60,000 nt of DNA from Owenia fusiformis (GCA_903813345.2 CAIIXF020000012.1:34858572-34918571); one strand, 5' to 3'. Counted from the stretch's first letter, positions 45,230 to 57,604 are shown. The notes: generated from the letters alone by a model not told the origin. Program-made: numbers and translations.

Positions 45230-45553
45230 AGTTAGGATCTGGAATAAGGTGAAGCAAAATATTAATAGGTGAGGCAAATTTAGACAAAAGGAAGTGCATT
45301 GCCACATTTTGACATCATTCCCACAGTTTCAGTTGAAAAATTACTCTAGTTACAAGCCCCCATGACCCCCCTTCTACTGCCCCCCTCCCCTCTGCTTTCT
45401 GACACATCTTCTCACACAGGGGAGATGTGAAAAAGGGGGGGGGGGGCTCATAAGGGCTTTTTGCTAAACTATTGAAAAATATTTAAGTGAAATATTGGTG
45501 AGGCTGGTGGGGCAATTGCCTCATTTGCCTCATTTTTGGCTATGCCCTACCCT
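45230..45553 (-). repeat. Second copy of the GGTGAGGCAAAT dispersed repeat
   Basis: Contains AATAGGTGAGGCAAATTTAG near 45261 and ends with TTTGGCTATGCCCTACCCTG, which inverted resembles the CAGGG...TAGCC start of 23991. A 12-G homopolymer lies at 45435-45446. Confidence 0.45.
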
Positions 45554-46460
45554 GCACTTAGATTTATTGAAAACTGAAAGAGTGAAGATGAATCTCTCTT
45601 TTGAGAAGTGAAGTCGAACAAATGCAAATGGTAGCTATGCCCATTATATAGCATGTTGGTGAGACAAAAAATATAACAGATAACATCAAATAATGTAAGG
45701 CTACCTAAAATCTTTACAAACTGAAAAGATATAGTCCAGTTTCATAAAAAATGTTTGTTGAAGGTCATTGATTCAATAAATTGTGTATTGATTTGACATA
45801 GATTTGCAAAGTACACCATGTTTAAGTAAGTGATAAATACGGTTTTTCAAAATCATTTGTAATTTTGTTGTCATCATAGATTTGGCTCTTAGCCAGTATT
45901 AATACCTCGTAAATCTCAAAAATTGCTTAATTTTATCTTTCAGTTGCATTTTTGCAAAAAATACCATCATTATTATCATATTGGCTTGCGTCAGGACGTT
46001 TGTATGATTTTAAGGTTCCATTTTTGCAAGAGAATCAAACGTGATTCCATAGGTGTATTTATTATCGCGTGAACCCAATGCAAGGGTTAATGTTTTGATT
46101 TGCAAAGCACTTGAAAACTTCATTGATCAGGTACCTTTACATATATGTCGCAATACACTGTACTGATCAGGATATATAAGTTCGATAAACAGATATAACC
46201 CAAATAAACAATAGAAATACGATAACGGATTCAGACGTATAAACAAAAGAAATATTTAGCTATAGATTTTCCTCATGTAAGACAATAATATCAAAGGCAT
46301 TCAAGAATTTTTTATTTTTAGAATGCAATAAGTTTGACTATAGATTGGTGTTAAGTACTTAACAACAAATGGAACTTCCACATGTAATATTTGTTTTGTA
46401 GATTTGATGAAAGAGTTTGAAGAATAAGTAGAAAAAAGCAATAAGGCTGATGTTTAAAAG
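45554..46460. other. Non-coding stretch, no gene seen
   Basis: AT-rich unique DNA with no exon or repeat that I can support. Confidence 0.5.
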
Positions 46461-46780
46461 GTAAGGAATCTGATTTCTCTATTACATGCATCTTCTCATG
46501 TCACTTAATGTGGTGGGGGGGGGGGGGTCAAAGGGGAGGGGGTAAGGAATCTGATTCTCTATTACATGTATCTTTTCATGTCAATGTGGGGGGGGGGTCG
46601 AATTTAACCTTTGTTAAAAACATAAAGAAATATTAGGTCATAAATCATTTGTGGATTGATTGAAGGAATCTGATTTCTCTATTACATGCATCTTCTCATG
46701 TCGCTTAATAGAGGGGGGGGGGCTGAATTTAACCCTTGTAAAAAACATTAAGAAATATTAGGTCATAAATCATTTGTAGA
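46461..46780 (+). repeat. Three partial tandem copies with poly-G tracts
   Basis: AAGGAATCTGAT...CTCTATTACATG starts copies at 46461, 46542 and 46663. Copies 2 and 3 also share the AGAAATATTAGGTCATAAAT tail. Each copy has a G-run of 8-13 at the same place. Confidence 0.8.
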
Positions 46781-46830
46781 CTGGAGGTATTTACATTGAA
46801 ATGTTCAGTAAATGACAGGATACAAATATA

Positions 46831-46872
46831 CAGGGTGTCCATAAATAGTAAAGAGACTTTATGAACACCTTG
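46831..46872. mobile_element. 42-bp TA-flanked foldback (CAGGGTGTCC type)
   Basis: CAGGGTGTCCATAAA and the inverted CAAGGTGTTCATAAA are joined by a 12-base centre and flanked by TA. The outer sequence matches the ends of the element at 24404-25054. It looks like the two ends of such an element with the interior lost. Confidence 0.55.
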
Positions 46873-47158
46873 TATTTCTGTAAGTCAGAACTTAATGTGC
46901 ATACAGACATCTTGAAAATAATGCGAAGCATTGGTCACATCATGATAAATTTCTATCCTGGTAAATTTTCCTGTTAGCTAGTCTCATTTATACCCTTCAT
47001 ATGTGTTTGACTTTGCATCTTAAAAGAGAGCTTCATCTTCACTCCGAGAGAAACCTCTGAACTAGTAGAGCAAACCAGAACTTGTCGTTGCCAGGTCAAA
47101 TATTTTCTATATATGGTCATTCTCCAACATAATTCTTTCTTCTCACTGATTCTTTAAG

Positions 47159-48143
47159 AAATGTTAGCATGCTGGATTGTGACAGCAAATAGCAGTGGGG
47201 GTTAGGACGCTAACTGTAAAATTGTCATATCTACCAAGAGATTGTTTTAACTAACCTCAGCTAAGGGTATATCATTTAGTTCCTATATTATAATTGACTT
47301 AGTAAGGTCTTTGCTTGTAGTATTAAAGATTCTTGGCCAGTCTTAGTTGGTTTATGTTACCTAAGGAAATGTTAGCCTGCTGGGTTGAGACAGCCACCAG
47401 TTAGCGAGGGTGAGGTCGCTTACTGTAAAATTGTCATATCTTCTAAGAGATTGTTTTAACTAACCTCAGCTAAGGGTATATCATTTAGTTCCTATATTAT
47501 AATTGACTTAGTAAGGTCTTTGCTTGTAGTATTAAAGATTCTTGGCCAGTCTTAGTTGGTTTATGTTACCTAAGGAAATGTTAGCCTGCTGGGTTGAGAC
47601 AGCCACCAGTTAGCGAGGGTGAGGTCGCTAACTGTAAAATTAAGAGATTGTTTTAACTAACCTCAGCTAAGAGTGTATCAATTGGTTCCTATATTAATTG
47701 ACTTAGTAAGGTCTTTGCTTGTAGTATTAAAGATTCTTGGCCAGTCTTAGTTGGTTTATGTTACCTAAGGAAATGTTAGCCTGCTGGGTTGAGACAGCCA
47801 CCAGTTAGCGAGGGTGAGGTCGCTAACTGTAAAATTAAGAGATTGTTTTAACTAACCTCAGCTAAGAGTGTATCATTTAGTTCCTATATTATAATTGACT
47901 TAGTAAGGTCTTTGCTTGTAGTATTAAAGATTCTTGGCCAGTCTTAGTTGGTTTATGTTACCTAAGGAAATGTTAGCCTGCTGGGTTGAGACAGCCACCA
48001 GTTAGCGAGGGTGAGGTCGCTTACTGTAAAATTGTCATATCTTCTAAGAGATTGTTTTAACTAACCTCAGCTAAGAGTTATCATTTGGTTCCTATATTAA
48101 TTGAATGAGGTCTTTGCTTGTAGTATTAAAGATTCTTGGCTAA
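47159..48143 (+). repeat. Tandem repeat, about 195-209 bp, five copies
   Basis: Copies start with GAAATGTTAGC at about 47159, 47366, 47575, 47768 and 47968. Later copies are nearly identical. Length varies through presence or loss of a TGTCATATCTTC segment before AAGAGATTG. No coding sense. Confidence 0.9.
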
Positions 48144-49129
48144 TGTTAACTCACCTTTGCTAACTGTTAACAGCTGATTTTATACCTGTGTTATTAAGTA
48201 ATGTTGGATCAGTAGGAGACTTTAATTTGATTGGTTAATATAACCCCTCCCTCCACCACGCCTACAAATTATTATGTGTACTTGCAGACATGGCCTGTTT
48301 GGCAAAGGTGGGCCCAAAGATAAATCCTCATTGGCTTAATTTTTAAAAATAGGCCCAAATTTTTTAAAAGTAATCTTGCTTAAAGCACTTGTATTCTCCA
48401 TCTCTCAAACACCTGTCTCTCTCTAGAGGTTTATTAAAGAGTATCAAAAATGGATCCAAAAGGGGATTTTAAAAAATCTCCCTCTTCTGATTTGTATATA
48501 GAAAATGCATCTACTTGTAAGATAACTTTTCTATTTTTATTGGTTATAACAGAATTTTGTAGGGTGGAGTGATCGCATAAATTGCACCATTTTGTAATAA
48601 TCAATAGGACAATGAACTAGTAAACTGTATCCAGTTTTCCGTTTTTCTCTCCTATAGATATAATGTGATGAAATACAGGCCTGGATCCAGCATTTTGCTG
48701 GGGGAGGGGCAGGTTTTAAATATTTCAGGGGGAGGGGTCAAATGAGTGATCAAAATGGTGAAAACTGCAAACCCCACGGGCTGGTGGCCTGATATTATCG
48801 CCATCTATATTCAGAATTCCTGAAGTTCACCATCTTCCCCAAGTTCACAAAACAACAAATTGTACAGTCAGTTAGTTTTGAGCCTTGAGGGTTAACATGA
48901 GTGTTCGCAAGTGACTTTGAGTGATTGCATAAGAGCTAAATTTAGAGTAATTCAGGTTGTGCCTAGTTTAGAGGAATCATAAAAGTAAATAACAGCAGTA
49001 GAATTAGAGGGAAGGGGGGGATGTTGTAGGGGTCTGAAAAATATTGACTTTAAAACATTTTAATATAATGTACAACTCTCAGTTTTTAGGTCAGAAACAA
49101 ATTTAGAAGCAGAAATTGAAATATAGTAA
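48144..49129. other. Non-coding stretch, no gene seen
   Basis: AT-rich DNA with G-rich patches near 48700 and 49010. No gene. Confidence 0.5.
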
Positions 49130-49276
49130 CCTCAAAAAAGTGTCTTCCACTTTGGAGGTGTTCCACTTATAGAGGTTCATTTAACATGAAGTCAGTTGAT
49201 CCTGGGACTCTGAAAAGTGTTTCACTAACAGAGGTGTTCCACTTCTAGAGCTGGTGTTCCACTTTACAGGTTTCAC
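49130..49276. mobile_element. Fragment of the CAGTRAAACCTG-ended MITE family
   Basis: Right end ACAGGTTTCACTGTG plus internal GTGTTCCACTT repeats; the left end is eroded. Belongs with the elements at 51848, 52182, 55240, 56278, 57605 and 59571. The CAGT ends and TA target suggest pogo/Tigger relatives. Confidence 0.55.
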
Positions 49277-51254
49277 TGTGTCATGACTTTCTATATATTC
49301 TGATTTAAGTTAGATCAAATAATTATTTCTCATTTGTAGAGTATAGTTCTTGAGCTTGTTCAAAGGGTATCCTTAGAGAAACCACAGACATATACAATTG
49401 CTAGTGGTGACTTTGAATAATTGCATAAGTGGGAGTAGGTAGGTGCTAATTTTAGAATGCATACTAGAACAATGAACTTGTTCTTCTCTCCAAATATAGA
49501 ATTCACTATATATCATCAGGGCCCAGTTTTGGTATGATCATATCTTATAGTTTTATAATTCCCAGAAAACCATTGTCTACTGTTAGATAAATTGGGACTA
49601 ATCCGATCAAAATCATGGATTCAGATGGTTACAAAAAATGTTGTCAAGAAACCATGAAATTTGCAGTAAAATATTCCCCTCGTTTTGCAGGGATGGAGAG
49701 TCTAAGAATATTCTCTTTCTCCTCATTTTGCAGGGATGCGAAGTCAAAGAGTATTCAGTTAACAATACCACAAAGAGGTTGTACCTTGGAAGTTTGCAAA
49801 AATAATATTTTAAAGATATGGATTTAGATTTTGACCTTTGAAAAGTTGTGAGTTTTTTAATCCTCGGTTCGTTTCCCCCTGGGAACCCCCAATGCCACAG
49901 ATATTGCTAATGGTGAATTTGATCAATGCTTGTTCTATTTTCAAATGATCTATATGATATCAGAACAATGACCTTCTTACTTGCCCATGTAGAGTTATGT
50001 TTATACATAGACGTGACATTTCAGTGAAGAATAAATGCTAGGTCACTGTGACCTAGTTTCCCTGAAATATGGAAACATTTTTATTATGAATTTTGCTGGT
50101 TTTGGCCAACCATGTCAAATTGAGGAAGATGGAATATAACATAATTAATTAAAAACATGTTTTAATAACTCTCAAATATGTTTTACTGAAACTCATTGAA
50201 CTTTGATATTTTGAAATGTTATCAATTTTATCATTTTTGTTAAATGAATGACCTATTTTGTGAATTTATTCTAAAATAACCCTGATGTTTAAATTACTTT
50301 GTCTGTTGACCTTAAATGTAGACAAACATGACAAATAGACTGTATTTAAGATGTAGGTCGCTTATATTTGACCTTATATGTAGTATTAAAACATGATTTA
50401 ATGATCAAATATTGATCAGATCAAAGTATGAATGCTTTTTAAATGTTTGCTTTTTATTAAATGTTTGTTTTTACTCTATAATGTTAGTGACCTCATAAGA
50501 ACATTGGCTCGGGATAAGATCTGTTTTTTTCAAAATTAAGGTCTAATCCCATTTGGTAAATATTTGATTGTGATACATGAGACTGAACACTAAAGATTCC
50601 CTTCTTAATGAAGACATTACCCTTTACCCAAGAGGGTTGCAAATTGCAATTACCACACTCTGAGTAGAATAGACAATTTTAAAGCTTTCATTGATGCATG
50701 AACCAGGTATATGTATATAATCTGAATTTATGGAGAAATTGTACAAGGCATTTACTAAACATCAAAATGATTTGGCTAAAACCATCTCTAATTTTTAGAA
50801 ATGAAATGAATAAAATATGAAACAATGAATATCTCGTTTAACTGGCTCCAGTTGGTTACGTGACTGCATACAAACATTAATCGAAGCGATTTATTTTAAG
50901 ATATAGCATTTACGGATATTTCCCAGAGGTGTATATAGAAAATACTCAAGTTACAACAGAAATAGCTTTCGATATATAAAAATAACATTTGAATCAAAGA
51001 TAAAATGTTGATAAGTGGAAGGAAAAGTGCCAGAGAGTACAATGAAGTATTAACATTTCTTTGAGGACAAATCTTCTTTTATAATGATATCTTGGTTTCC
51101 ATAGAAACAACAATAGGCTTAGTGATTTCTTAGCTAATTTTAGGTAAATAAATGGATATGAAGAAGTGTGAAAAGAATTCTAATTGTTATTTACTTTATC
51201 TAGATATCAGCCTCTTGCCAATCTACTGTTAGTCAACTGTTGATAGGTCAGCAC
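49277..51254. other. Non-coding stretch, no gene seen
   Basis: AT-rich. A 70-codon frame at 49615-49827 begins with ATG but contains a roughly 50-bp internal duplication (CTC.TTTTGCAGGGATG twice, near 49680 and 49725) and no recognisable motif; I do not call it. Confidence 0.5.
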
Positions 51255-51415
51255 GCTGCCAATTTACTGTGAAAATGCTGCTAATTTACTGTGAAAAAGC
51301 TTCTAATTTATTGGAAAATGCTTCTAATTTACTGTGAAAATGCTGCCAATTTACTATCAAAATGCTGCCAATTTACTGTGAAAATGCTGCCAATTTACTG
51401 TGAAAATGCTGCCAA
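51255..51415 (+). repeat. 22-bp minisatellite, about 7 copies
   Basis: Degenerate copies of GCTGCCAATTTACTGTGAAA plus AT. Variation is mostly C/T at the CCAATT position. Confidence 0.85.
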
Positions 51416-51847
51416 CCTCCTCCCCACATGCTGTCAATTACAGTAGAAACTGTGTAAGTGGAACACCCTTGGGACCACAAAAAAGTGTTCCATTTATGAT
51501 TATGACCTTTGATTTCTCAGTGTGGTTTTCAGTCTTCCCTCCCTATGCTATTTGGAAAATCCATTTTTGAGAAGGGGGGGGAGCGTGCACGGAGTTTTAT
51601 TGCTTCAAGTCAAGTTACAACCTTCAGATTGTTTCTAAAAGATAGTATTTTTCCGTAACACAAATACTTAAGGTAACGTACATTTCCTGAAAGGAAAATT
51701 GTTTTTATGGAGACATTGCTCTTTCACTTAGTATCTTGTATTTATCAATTTCCCGGATTTATGTATCAGTTTCAGACCTTTTAACATATTTGATTCTAGT
51801 GCTTGGCAATTGCAATCAAACTTCAGAAAACACTTTTCAATAATAGT
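51416..51847. other. Non-coding stretch with an eroded MITE end
   Basis: TTACAGTAGAAACTGTGTAA at 51437 and GTGGAACACC are an old end of the CAGTRAAACCTG family. Otherwise nothing. Confidence 0.45.
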
Positions 51848-52178
51848 GCAGTCAAACCTGTATTTTTGAACACTACTCAATGTGAACACTTTCTAATAAT
51901 AGTGCAGTGAAACCTGTATTTCTGAACACTCCTAACTGTGAACACTTTTTCTATTTTGATTCTTGTGTTTACTCATAATAACAGTGCAGCAAATCATGAT
52001 ATTGAACACCTCTCTCATCCCAAATCTTCTATTGACTGACATATAAAGCAGAAAGGTTTTAAGTCTGCCATCTCAATATAAATGAACCTCTATAAATGAA
52101 TACCTTCCTTGTTGAACAAAGTTTTCAACAAGCTACCAAAAGGTATTCTTCATTTACAGTACAGGTTTTTACTATTAT
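51848..52178. mobile_element. CAGTRAAACCTG-family copy with duplicated left end
   Basis: Left end GTGCAGTCAAACCTGTATTT, then a second GTGCAGTGAAACCTGTATTT 63 bp later, and a third decayed GTGCAGCAAATC near 51983. Right end ACAGGTTTTTACT near 52161. Internal GAACACT words. The left terminus appears to have been amplified in tandem. Confidence 0.55.
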
Positions 52179-52181
52179 ATA

Positions 52182-52349
52182 CAATAAAACCTGTCTAAGA
52201 GAACACCTGGAGTGAACACCTGTGCTTAAGAAACACCACTTCAAAAAAGATTTTACATTGACTCTGTAAAAAATCATCTCTCCTAACCTACAGCTAACAC
52301 TTTTTGTAGATCCATGTTAGGGTGTACATTATATATACAGGTTTAGTTG
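52182..52349. mobile_element. CAGTRAAACCTG-family MITE, 168 bp
   Basis: Ends CAATAAAACCTGTCTAAG and, inverted, CAACTAAACCTGTATATA; TA on both sides (52180-52181, 52350-52351). Internal GAACACCT words. Abuts the previous copy. Confidence 0.6.
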
Positions 52350-52358
52350 TACTATATA

Positions 52359-52564
52359 CACTCCCCTCCATAAGGGTGACAACCGAGAGTCCCCTATAGA
52401 TCACCCATTAAGCCTGTTATTACTATTCGTTTGCAATGTGAAAAAATCATCAAATTAGTCATCTAAACTGTTGGAATTACCAAACAAAATGAAAATTCAA
52501 ACATTTGCAAGCTTGGATACACTATCCAATAAAATTTCTGTTGCCAAACTTATGGAGGGGAGTG
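52359..52564. mobile_element. TA-flanked MITE, family CACTCCCCTCCATAAG, copy 2
   Basis: Both ends read inward CACTCCCCTCCATAAG, with TA on both sides (52357-52358, 52565-52566). 206 bp, no frame. The outer 16 bases are intact at both ends, unlike the copy at 20380. Confidence 0.8.
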
Positions 52565-52566
52565 TA

Positions 52567-52904
52567 AGTATGCTACATATTTCCAGAAGCATGGCTTGAA
52601 TCTGTAAACAAGAAATGCTAATTCAAGGGTGACCCCGTAAGGTTAAGACGGTTGTAAACAAAAATAAATAAATGAGCAATATAAATACATACAAGTCAGG
52701 ACAACATGATAAAGACCTTATTTATCTGGCATGTAGAGTTTAACACAAAGGTTCAATAGAATCATTGCAATAATTGTAAGGCTGGCAACCAAGTTTTGTC
52801 AACTCTATTACAAAGAGCAAAACATGATTGTCTTAAATTTTGATGATGGTATTTTGACATTAAACATGAGTTTCAAACTTATTTCATAAATCATCACTAT
52901 TTCA
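52567..52904. other. Non-coding stretch, no gene seen
   Basis: AT-rich unique DNA, nothing supportable. Confidence 0.5.
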
Positions 52905-53150
52905 GCATTTTTTCCTCATTCATTCCTCTCATCCTCCACTCTTTATCCCCTCTTTCCTCCTTTATTCCTCCACTCTCTCCTCCCCTCTATCCTCCACTCT
53001 TTCCTCCACCCTATCCTCCACTCTTTCCTCCACTCTTTCCTCCTTTGTTCCTCCACTCCATCCTTTCATTATTTCTCCACTTCTCTATTTCTTTATTTTT
53101 TTTCTCTACTGTTCCTCCAGTCTTTCTCTCCTATTTTATTCCTCTACTAT
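52905..53150 (+). repeat. Polypyrimidine tract with CCTCCACTCTTT units
   Basis: About 245 bp almost free of G, built from degenerate TCCTCCACTCTT words. A long polypurine/polypyrimidine run of this kind can form triplex (H-DNA). It lies 110 bp before a possible splice acceptor. Confidence 0.8.
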
Positions 53151-53257
53151 TGCAAAGGCCTACTTTGAAATATCTCTCCTTTTTCCTGCCTTTATAACAT
53201 ATTTTATACCAAGGAAGACATTTATTTACATTACCCACATTTTGTTTTCCTTTTCAG

Positions 53258-53774
53258 GTTACATCTGTGAGTCAATCCCCAGCTGTTTAAAACCATCTGG
53301 AGTTTCACATGTTTTAGACACATGTAGAGAGTTTTAAGATCTCCACATACACACATTGAGAAACTGATTGAAATCTAAAATCTGAAAATAGACAAAGCCC
53401 CAGAAGGGACAGCTCAAGAGGGTAAAGCGCTCGAGATAAAAAACATAAAAGTTAAAAATAGCGAACAACCCAACAACAAGAGGAGACGTTTTCCTGGCTC
53501 TGATTACCCATGTGTAGTTTATGTTTGAGAAACAAAGGAAAGTACATATTAACATAACACACTTGAGATAGACACAGATTTGGAGGAAATCCAACTTTAG
53601 GCAAACCAAAACAAAGACTTCACTTTCATACTAGCATTTTCAAGGACTAACAGAGTTGAACTGAGAGGAACTTAATGATATTAAATGTAAGAGTTTAGAT
53701 TGATAAATTCATAGTTTACGCTGCTCCTCCGTAGCAAAATACAAAGTTTGGAGATCAAATGTAGCCTGAAGAAG
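53258..53774 (+). other. Possible non-coding exon bounded by splice signals
   Basis: TTGTTTTCCTTTTCAG ends at 53257, a good acceptor with polypyrimidine tract, and AAG/GTAAGT starts a donor at 53775. The 517 bp between has stops in all plus-strand frames, so it could only be an untranslated exon. Both signals may be chance. Confidence 0.22.
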
Positions 53775-55239
53775 GTAAGTAAAAAGTATTTCATATATTT
53801 TTTTTATCATAAAGAATATTTATTCATCAAATTTTACATTTCTTTTATATTGCAGTGAAATATAATATGGTTAGTATATAAACAAAGGGATTTCTGAAAT
53901 ATAAATATTTTCTTTGCAGAGTGCCTAATTCTTGTTTTTTTTATACCAAAATATATCAATGTTTCACCTCTTTGACAGGGTGCAGACATGTTCAACTGGG
54001 TGACATTTTGTTTTCAAATTTTCAACTAGGTGAAGCACCCATTTGCACTAATCCTGGGGAGACCTCTAAATTTTAGAAATCAGGATGGAATGGAAAAAAG
54101 TCTTTGTTTTTACATTTTGGAACATTTCCAATCTGCTATCAACGATTTCTTATATTTCTGTACATACTGAGATTTCACTACTTTTTGATTGAGAGCATCG
54201 TGGTTACATTTTTTTTATTAAGATATTGCTCGTAAAATATCCTCTTTGTTTCGACCCTTGAATAAAATATCATTGAGCATTTTATATAAGTAAACATTTA
54301 GGCACTCTCAATCATGCAAAATGTCTAAAAATTAGCAGCATATTTTAATAAGAGAGAAAATGTGAGAAATAGTCATGCATTAAGAGTGAAAATGTGAGAA
54401 ATGTGAAAATGTATGCAGTTTTGTTTTAATATCATGGTGATTTATGAAATTAGGCTACATGTTTCATATATGTTATATTTTAATTCTTTCTCTGGGGAAA
54501 GAATGGGGGGGGGGGTGGTATCAGTTCTTCTGATATTTTATAATCAATGGCATAGAACAAAATGGCTAAGGATAGCTAATCAGATAATAGGAGGGGGGGG
54601 GGGTGATATTTGATCCAACCCCTCTTCTCTCTTCTTTTTTGATACGGAATGAAAGGGCATGTTGTTTTTCAGCGATGCAAATAATTATCTCAAGTTTTCA
54701 GAAGTTTACTTATGTAAGAATATACTTAACATCATTTTTGATGATTTAGTGGGTCGAACTGTTTTACTCAGCACACTTTAAAGGAATTAAGTAAAGAGAG
54801 ATGTAAGTAAAAAGAACACCATTCATAATGCCACTATTAAAGATAGCTGACCTGGTGGATATTCTATGTTTGCTATTTCAGTAATTTCAAGCTCATTGTA
54901 TTTACAGAAGTCTTAGCTTACAATATTGTATTTGAAAAACCTATAAGGCAGTGCGTAGTTGTGAAATAATGAACTGATTTGTATGCCATTATTCTTGTGT
55001 TATTATCAATAAAGAAAATTTCAGAATACCAATCATCTGTTATATTTCATGGAAGTAAATTAAAACCAGGCATTCAGAAATTGACTGCTTTCGCTACTGA
55101 AATACTTTGATTTCTGGTGTTATTAATTCAAAAGTGCAGAAACCCATTCTGATTAATCAGAGCCTGAGCTTTTTAAGGAAAAGCAACTTTTCCATTAGTG
55201 AAAAATCAGCACTCTTGGATACCACAATGCTATAGATTA
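53775..55239. other. Non-coding stretch, no gene seen
   Basis: AT-rich with G-runs near 54508 and 54591. An in-place GAAAATGTGAGAAAT repeat occurs near 54360-54410. No exon. Confidence 0.5.
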
Positions 55240-55436
55240 CAGTAAAACCTGACATAGTGAACAACTCTCTCTAGTGAACACCTCTCTCTAGTGAACACCT
55301 CTCTCCAGTAGACCCCCTTCCTTATCACATACTCTACCCACTTCCGTATAAATTACCCTCTCTGTATTGAGCACCTACCAATACTGAACATTTTTCCCAA
55401 CAAAAATTTTCAATTCCTCATATTCAGGTTCTACTG
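55240..55436. mobile_element. CAGTRAAACCTG-family MITE, 197 bp
   Basis: Ends CAGTAAAACCTGACATAG and, inverted, CAGTAGAACCTGAATATG, with TA on both sides. Three tandem TCTCTCTAGTGAACACC-like units lie at the left. Confidence 0.7.
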
Positions 55437-55438
55437 TA

Positions 55439-56275
55439 GTTTCAAACAAGACAATGAAGTGTTTTTGTCTTATGCTCACAACCTCACAAAATTACATGGA
55501 CACATCTAGGTGAGTACTGCACCCAATGAACTTAATATGTCAGTTGGGAATGGGGGAGGGGGTGTGATTTTTATTCTGATTATGAATTTGATTTCTTGAC
55601 ATAATTGCAACAGTCTAAATACCAGATCCTGACTATACAGGATAAGATGCACTTAAGGAATATCTCAAATCACCATTTACAGGTGACCTTCAAGAAAATT
55701 AAGTTATCTTTTCCAAAGGAGGTATGTTTCATTAATGCATAACATCTTCACATTTTGACTTCTATCACCCCTGATTGGTCGGTTTAGGTCACATGGTATG
55801 TATAAGGATACCTCCAGTGAGATTTGGTTAATCTGTAGTGTAAAAGAGGCCAGGTAGAAGGAACCTACTCATGTGCTACAGTCAATCAGTTTGACTTTTC
55901 GAAAAAAAACATATCTTAAAAGTGCTTGATGATGTGACGAAATGGGAGCATATGTAGGTTTACTTTTGGAAACAATTTTTCATTTGGCGAAACACATAAT
56001 GTTCTCAAGAATTTTTATCATTATTATATTAATGCAACTGTTTTGCTTAAGCCAGTTCACTTTTAAAGAGAGTACTTAAGGAAATAACTGTTCCAAGAAA
56101 ATACTGATAGCTAGCTGGTCAGAACCATCTGGGGGTCACTTTTAAAGAGAAAACAATTGCAAAATAATGTCTTTCAAAAAACAGCTTTGTAATAACTGTT
56201 TTGCAATTAAAGTGGCAGCCTAGAGTAGAATAAGTTTATTTTCAATAAAGTCTATGGATTTTTAACTATCCTAGG
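55439..56275. other. Non-coding stretch, no gene seen
   Basis: AT-rich unique DNA. A GTCACTTTTAAAGAGA word pair occurs near 56058 and 56134. No gene. Confidence 0.5.
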
Positions 56276-56277
56276 TA

Positions 56278-56771
56278 CAGTTAGAGATGTCAAGTAGAAT
56301 ACCCCTGTAAGTAGAACACCTCTGTTAGTGAAACACCCCCACAAGTAGAACATCCCCCTCCCTTAAGTGAAACACCTCCATAATTAGAACATTTCAGAGA
56401 TCCATGACCCATTAACTTATGTAAAACGAACCTCTATAAGTAGAACAACTCTAAGTAGAACACCTCCATAATTGGAACATTTCAGAGATCCATGTCCCAT
56501 TAACTTATGTAAAATGAACCTCTATAAGTAGAACAACTCTAAGTAGAACACCTCCATAATTGGAACATTTCAGAGATCCATGTCCCATTAACTTATGTAA
56601 AATGAACCTCTATAAGTAGAACAACTCTAAGTAGAACACCTCCATAATTGGAACATTTCAGAGATTCATGACCCATTGACTTTATAAATGGAAAATGCCA
56701 CTCTGTAAGTGGATCACCTAGTGGAACACATCAGAGGTACCAAAGGTGTTCCACTTATGCTGGTTTTACTG
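56278..56771. mobile_element. CAGTRAAACCTG-family element expanded by an 88-bp repeat
   Basis: Right end inverted reads CAGTAAAACCAGCATAAG with TA after it; the left end CAGTTAGAGATG is decayed. The interior is rich in AAGTAGAACACCTC and has three copies of an 88-bp unit starting at 56429, 56517 and 56605, almost identical. Confidence 0.65.
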
Positions 56772-56773
56772 TA

Positions 56774-57602
56774 ATATTATATTATCTGGTATGATTTAAT
56801 TGAGATACCTGATAAAATATTAATTAGCAGATGTCCAATTAATCTTTAAGTGAATGTCACCTCTAAAAGTTAGTGCCTCTTTAATAAGGATACAGTCCTG
56901 CATGGTAATAAATCACACCATTACTGCAATCGTTATTAGATTTACGATCAATGATCTATTGAAACGGACACTTCTTATTTATCTCAGTATAAAATTATAT
57001 GTTTGAACTCAACCAGGATGTGTTTCTTCCGACATATTCAGGAACTGTTAAAGTACATGCTGGGATCGTACTCAGATTTTAAGCATAGAGTCAGGACCGA
57101 ATCGGATCGAAATGTCTAAGGGACTGGCTGGATTGAAGAGTTCTCAAAAGTATTTTCATCAACAAAGAGGGTATTCCTGTGACTCACCTTTGTGAAATTA
57201 TAATGAAAAAGAGTGATATAACTGTTACAGTGCTTGCTCTAACAAAAAGAGAACATTATCTGCTTAGTCTTCAACAACTTCTACAAAGAAAAAACTTTTG
57301 ACCAAGTCCCAAAGGATGAATTCCATATTGTTCTCATCGACCCCTCGAACAATGCCCCCATCCGTAACCAAGCAAAACAAATTATTGTTTTTCACGCAAA
57401 ATAAAATCAATAGCCATCACCTACCAAAACCTTTCCCTATCTTTCAAAACAATTTATGCATTGCTATGTATTTTAACCGAGTCCCCAGAGGGTTTCCTTG
57501 GAAGATAAATCGTACTTTTAGCTTAGATATCGGCCTCGCCTCATGTCTGATCTTTTTACAAGAGCACCGCAGTGCACTGTATTACGGATCAATAGTATGA
57601 AT
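56774..57602. other. Non-coding stretch, no gene seen
   Basis: Contains a 100-codon open stretch (57298-57600) that begins at TTG rather than ATG and has no recognisable domain; I do not call it a gene. Confidence 0.5.
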
Positions 57603-57604
57603 TA

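Noticed and set aside
49615-49827. 70-codon ATG-started frame
   Set aside because: Built partly on a recent ~50-bp internal duplication containing acceptor-like TTTTGCAG; no family resemblance.
53334-53609. 91-codon minus-strand frame with hydrophobic stretches
   Set aside because: Begins at TTG; the hydrophobic character follows from AT-rich sequence; opposite to the only splice-like signals.
57298-57600. 100-codon frame as a gene
   Set aside because: Begins at TTG, has no domain, splice or promoter context.
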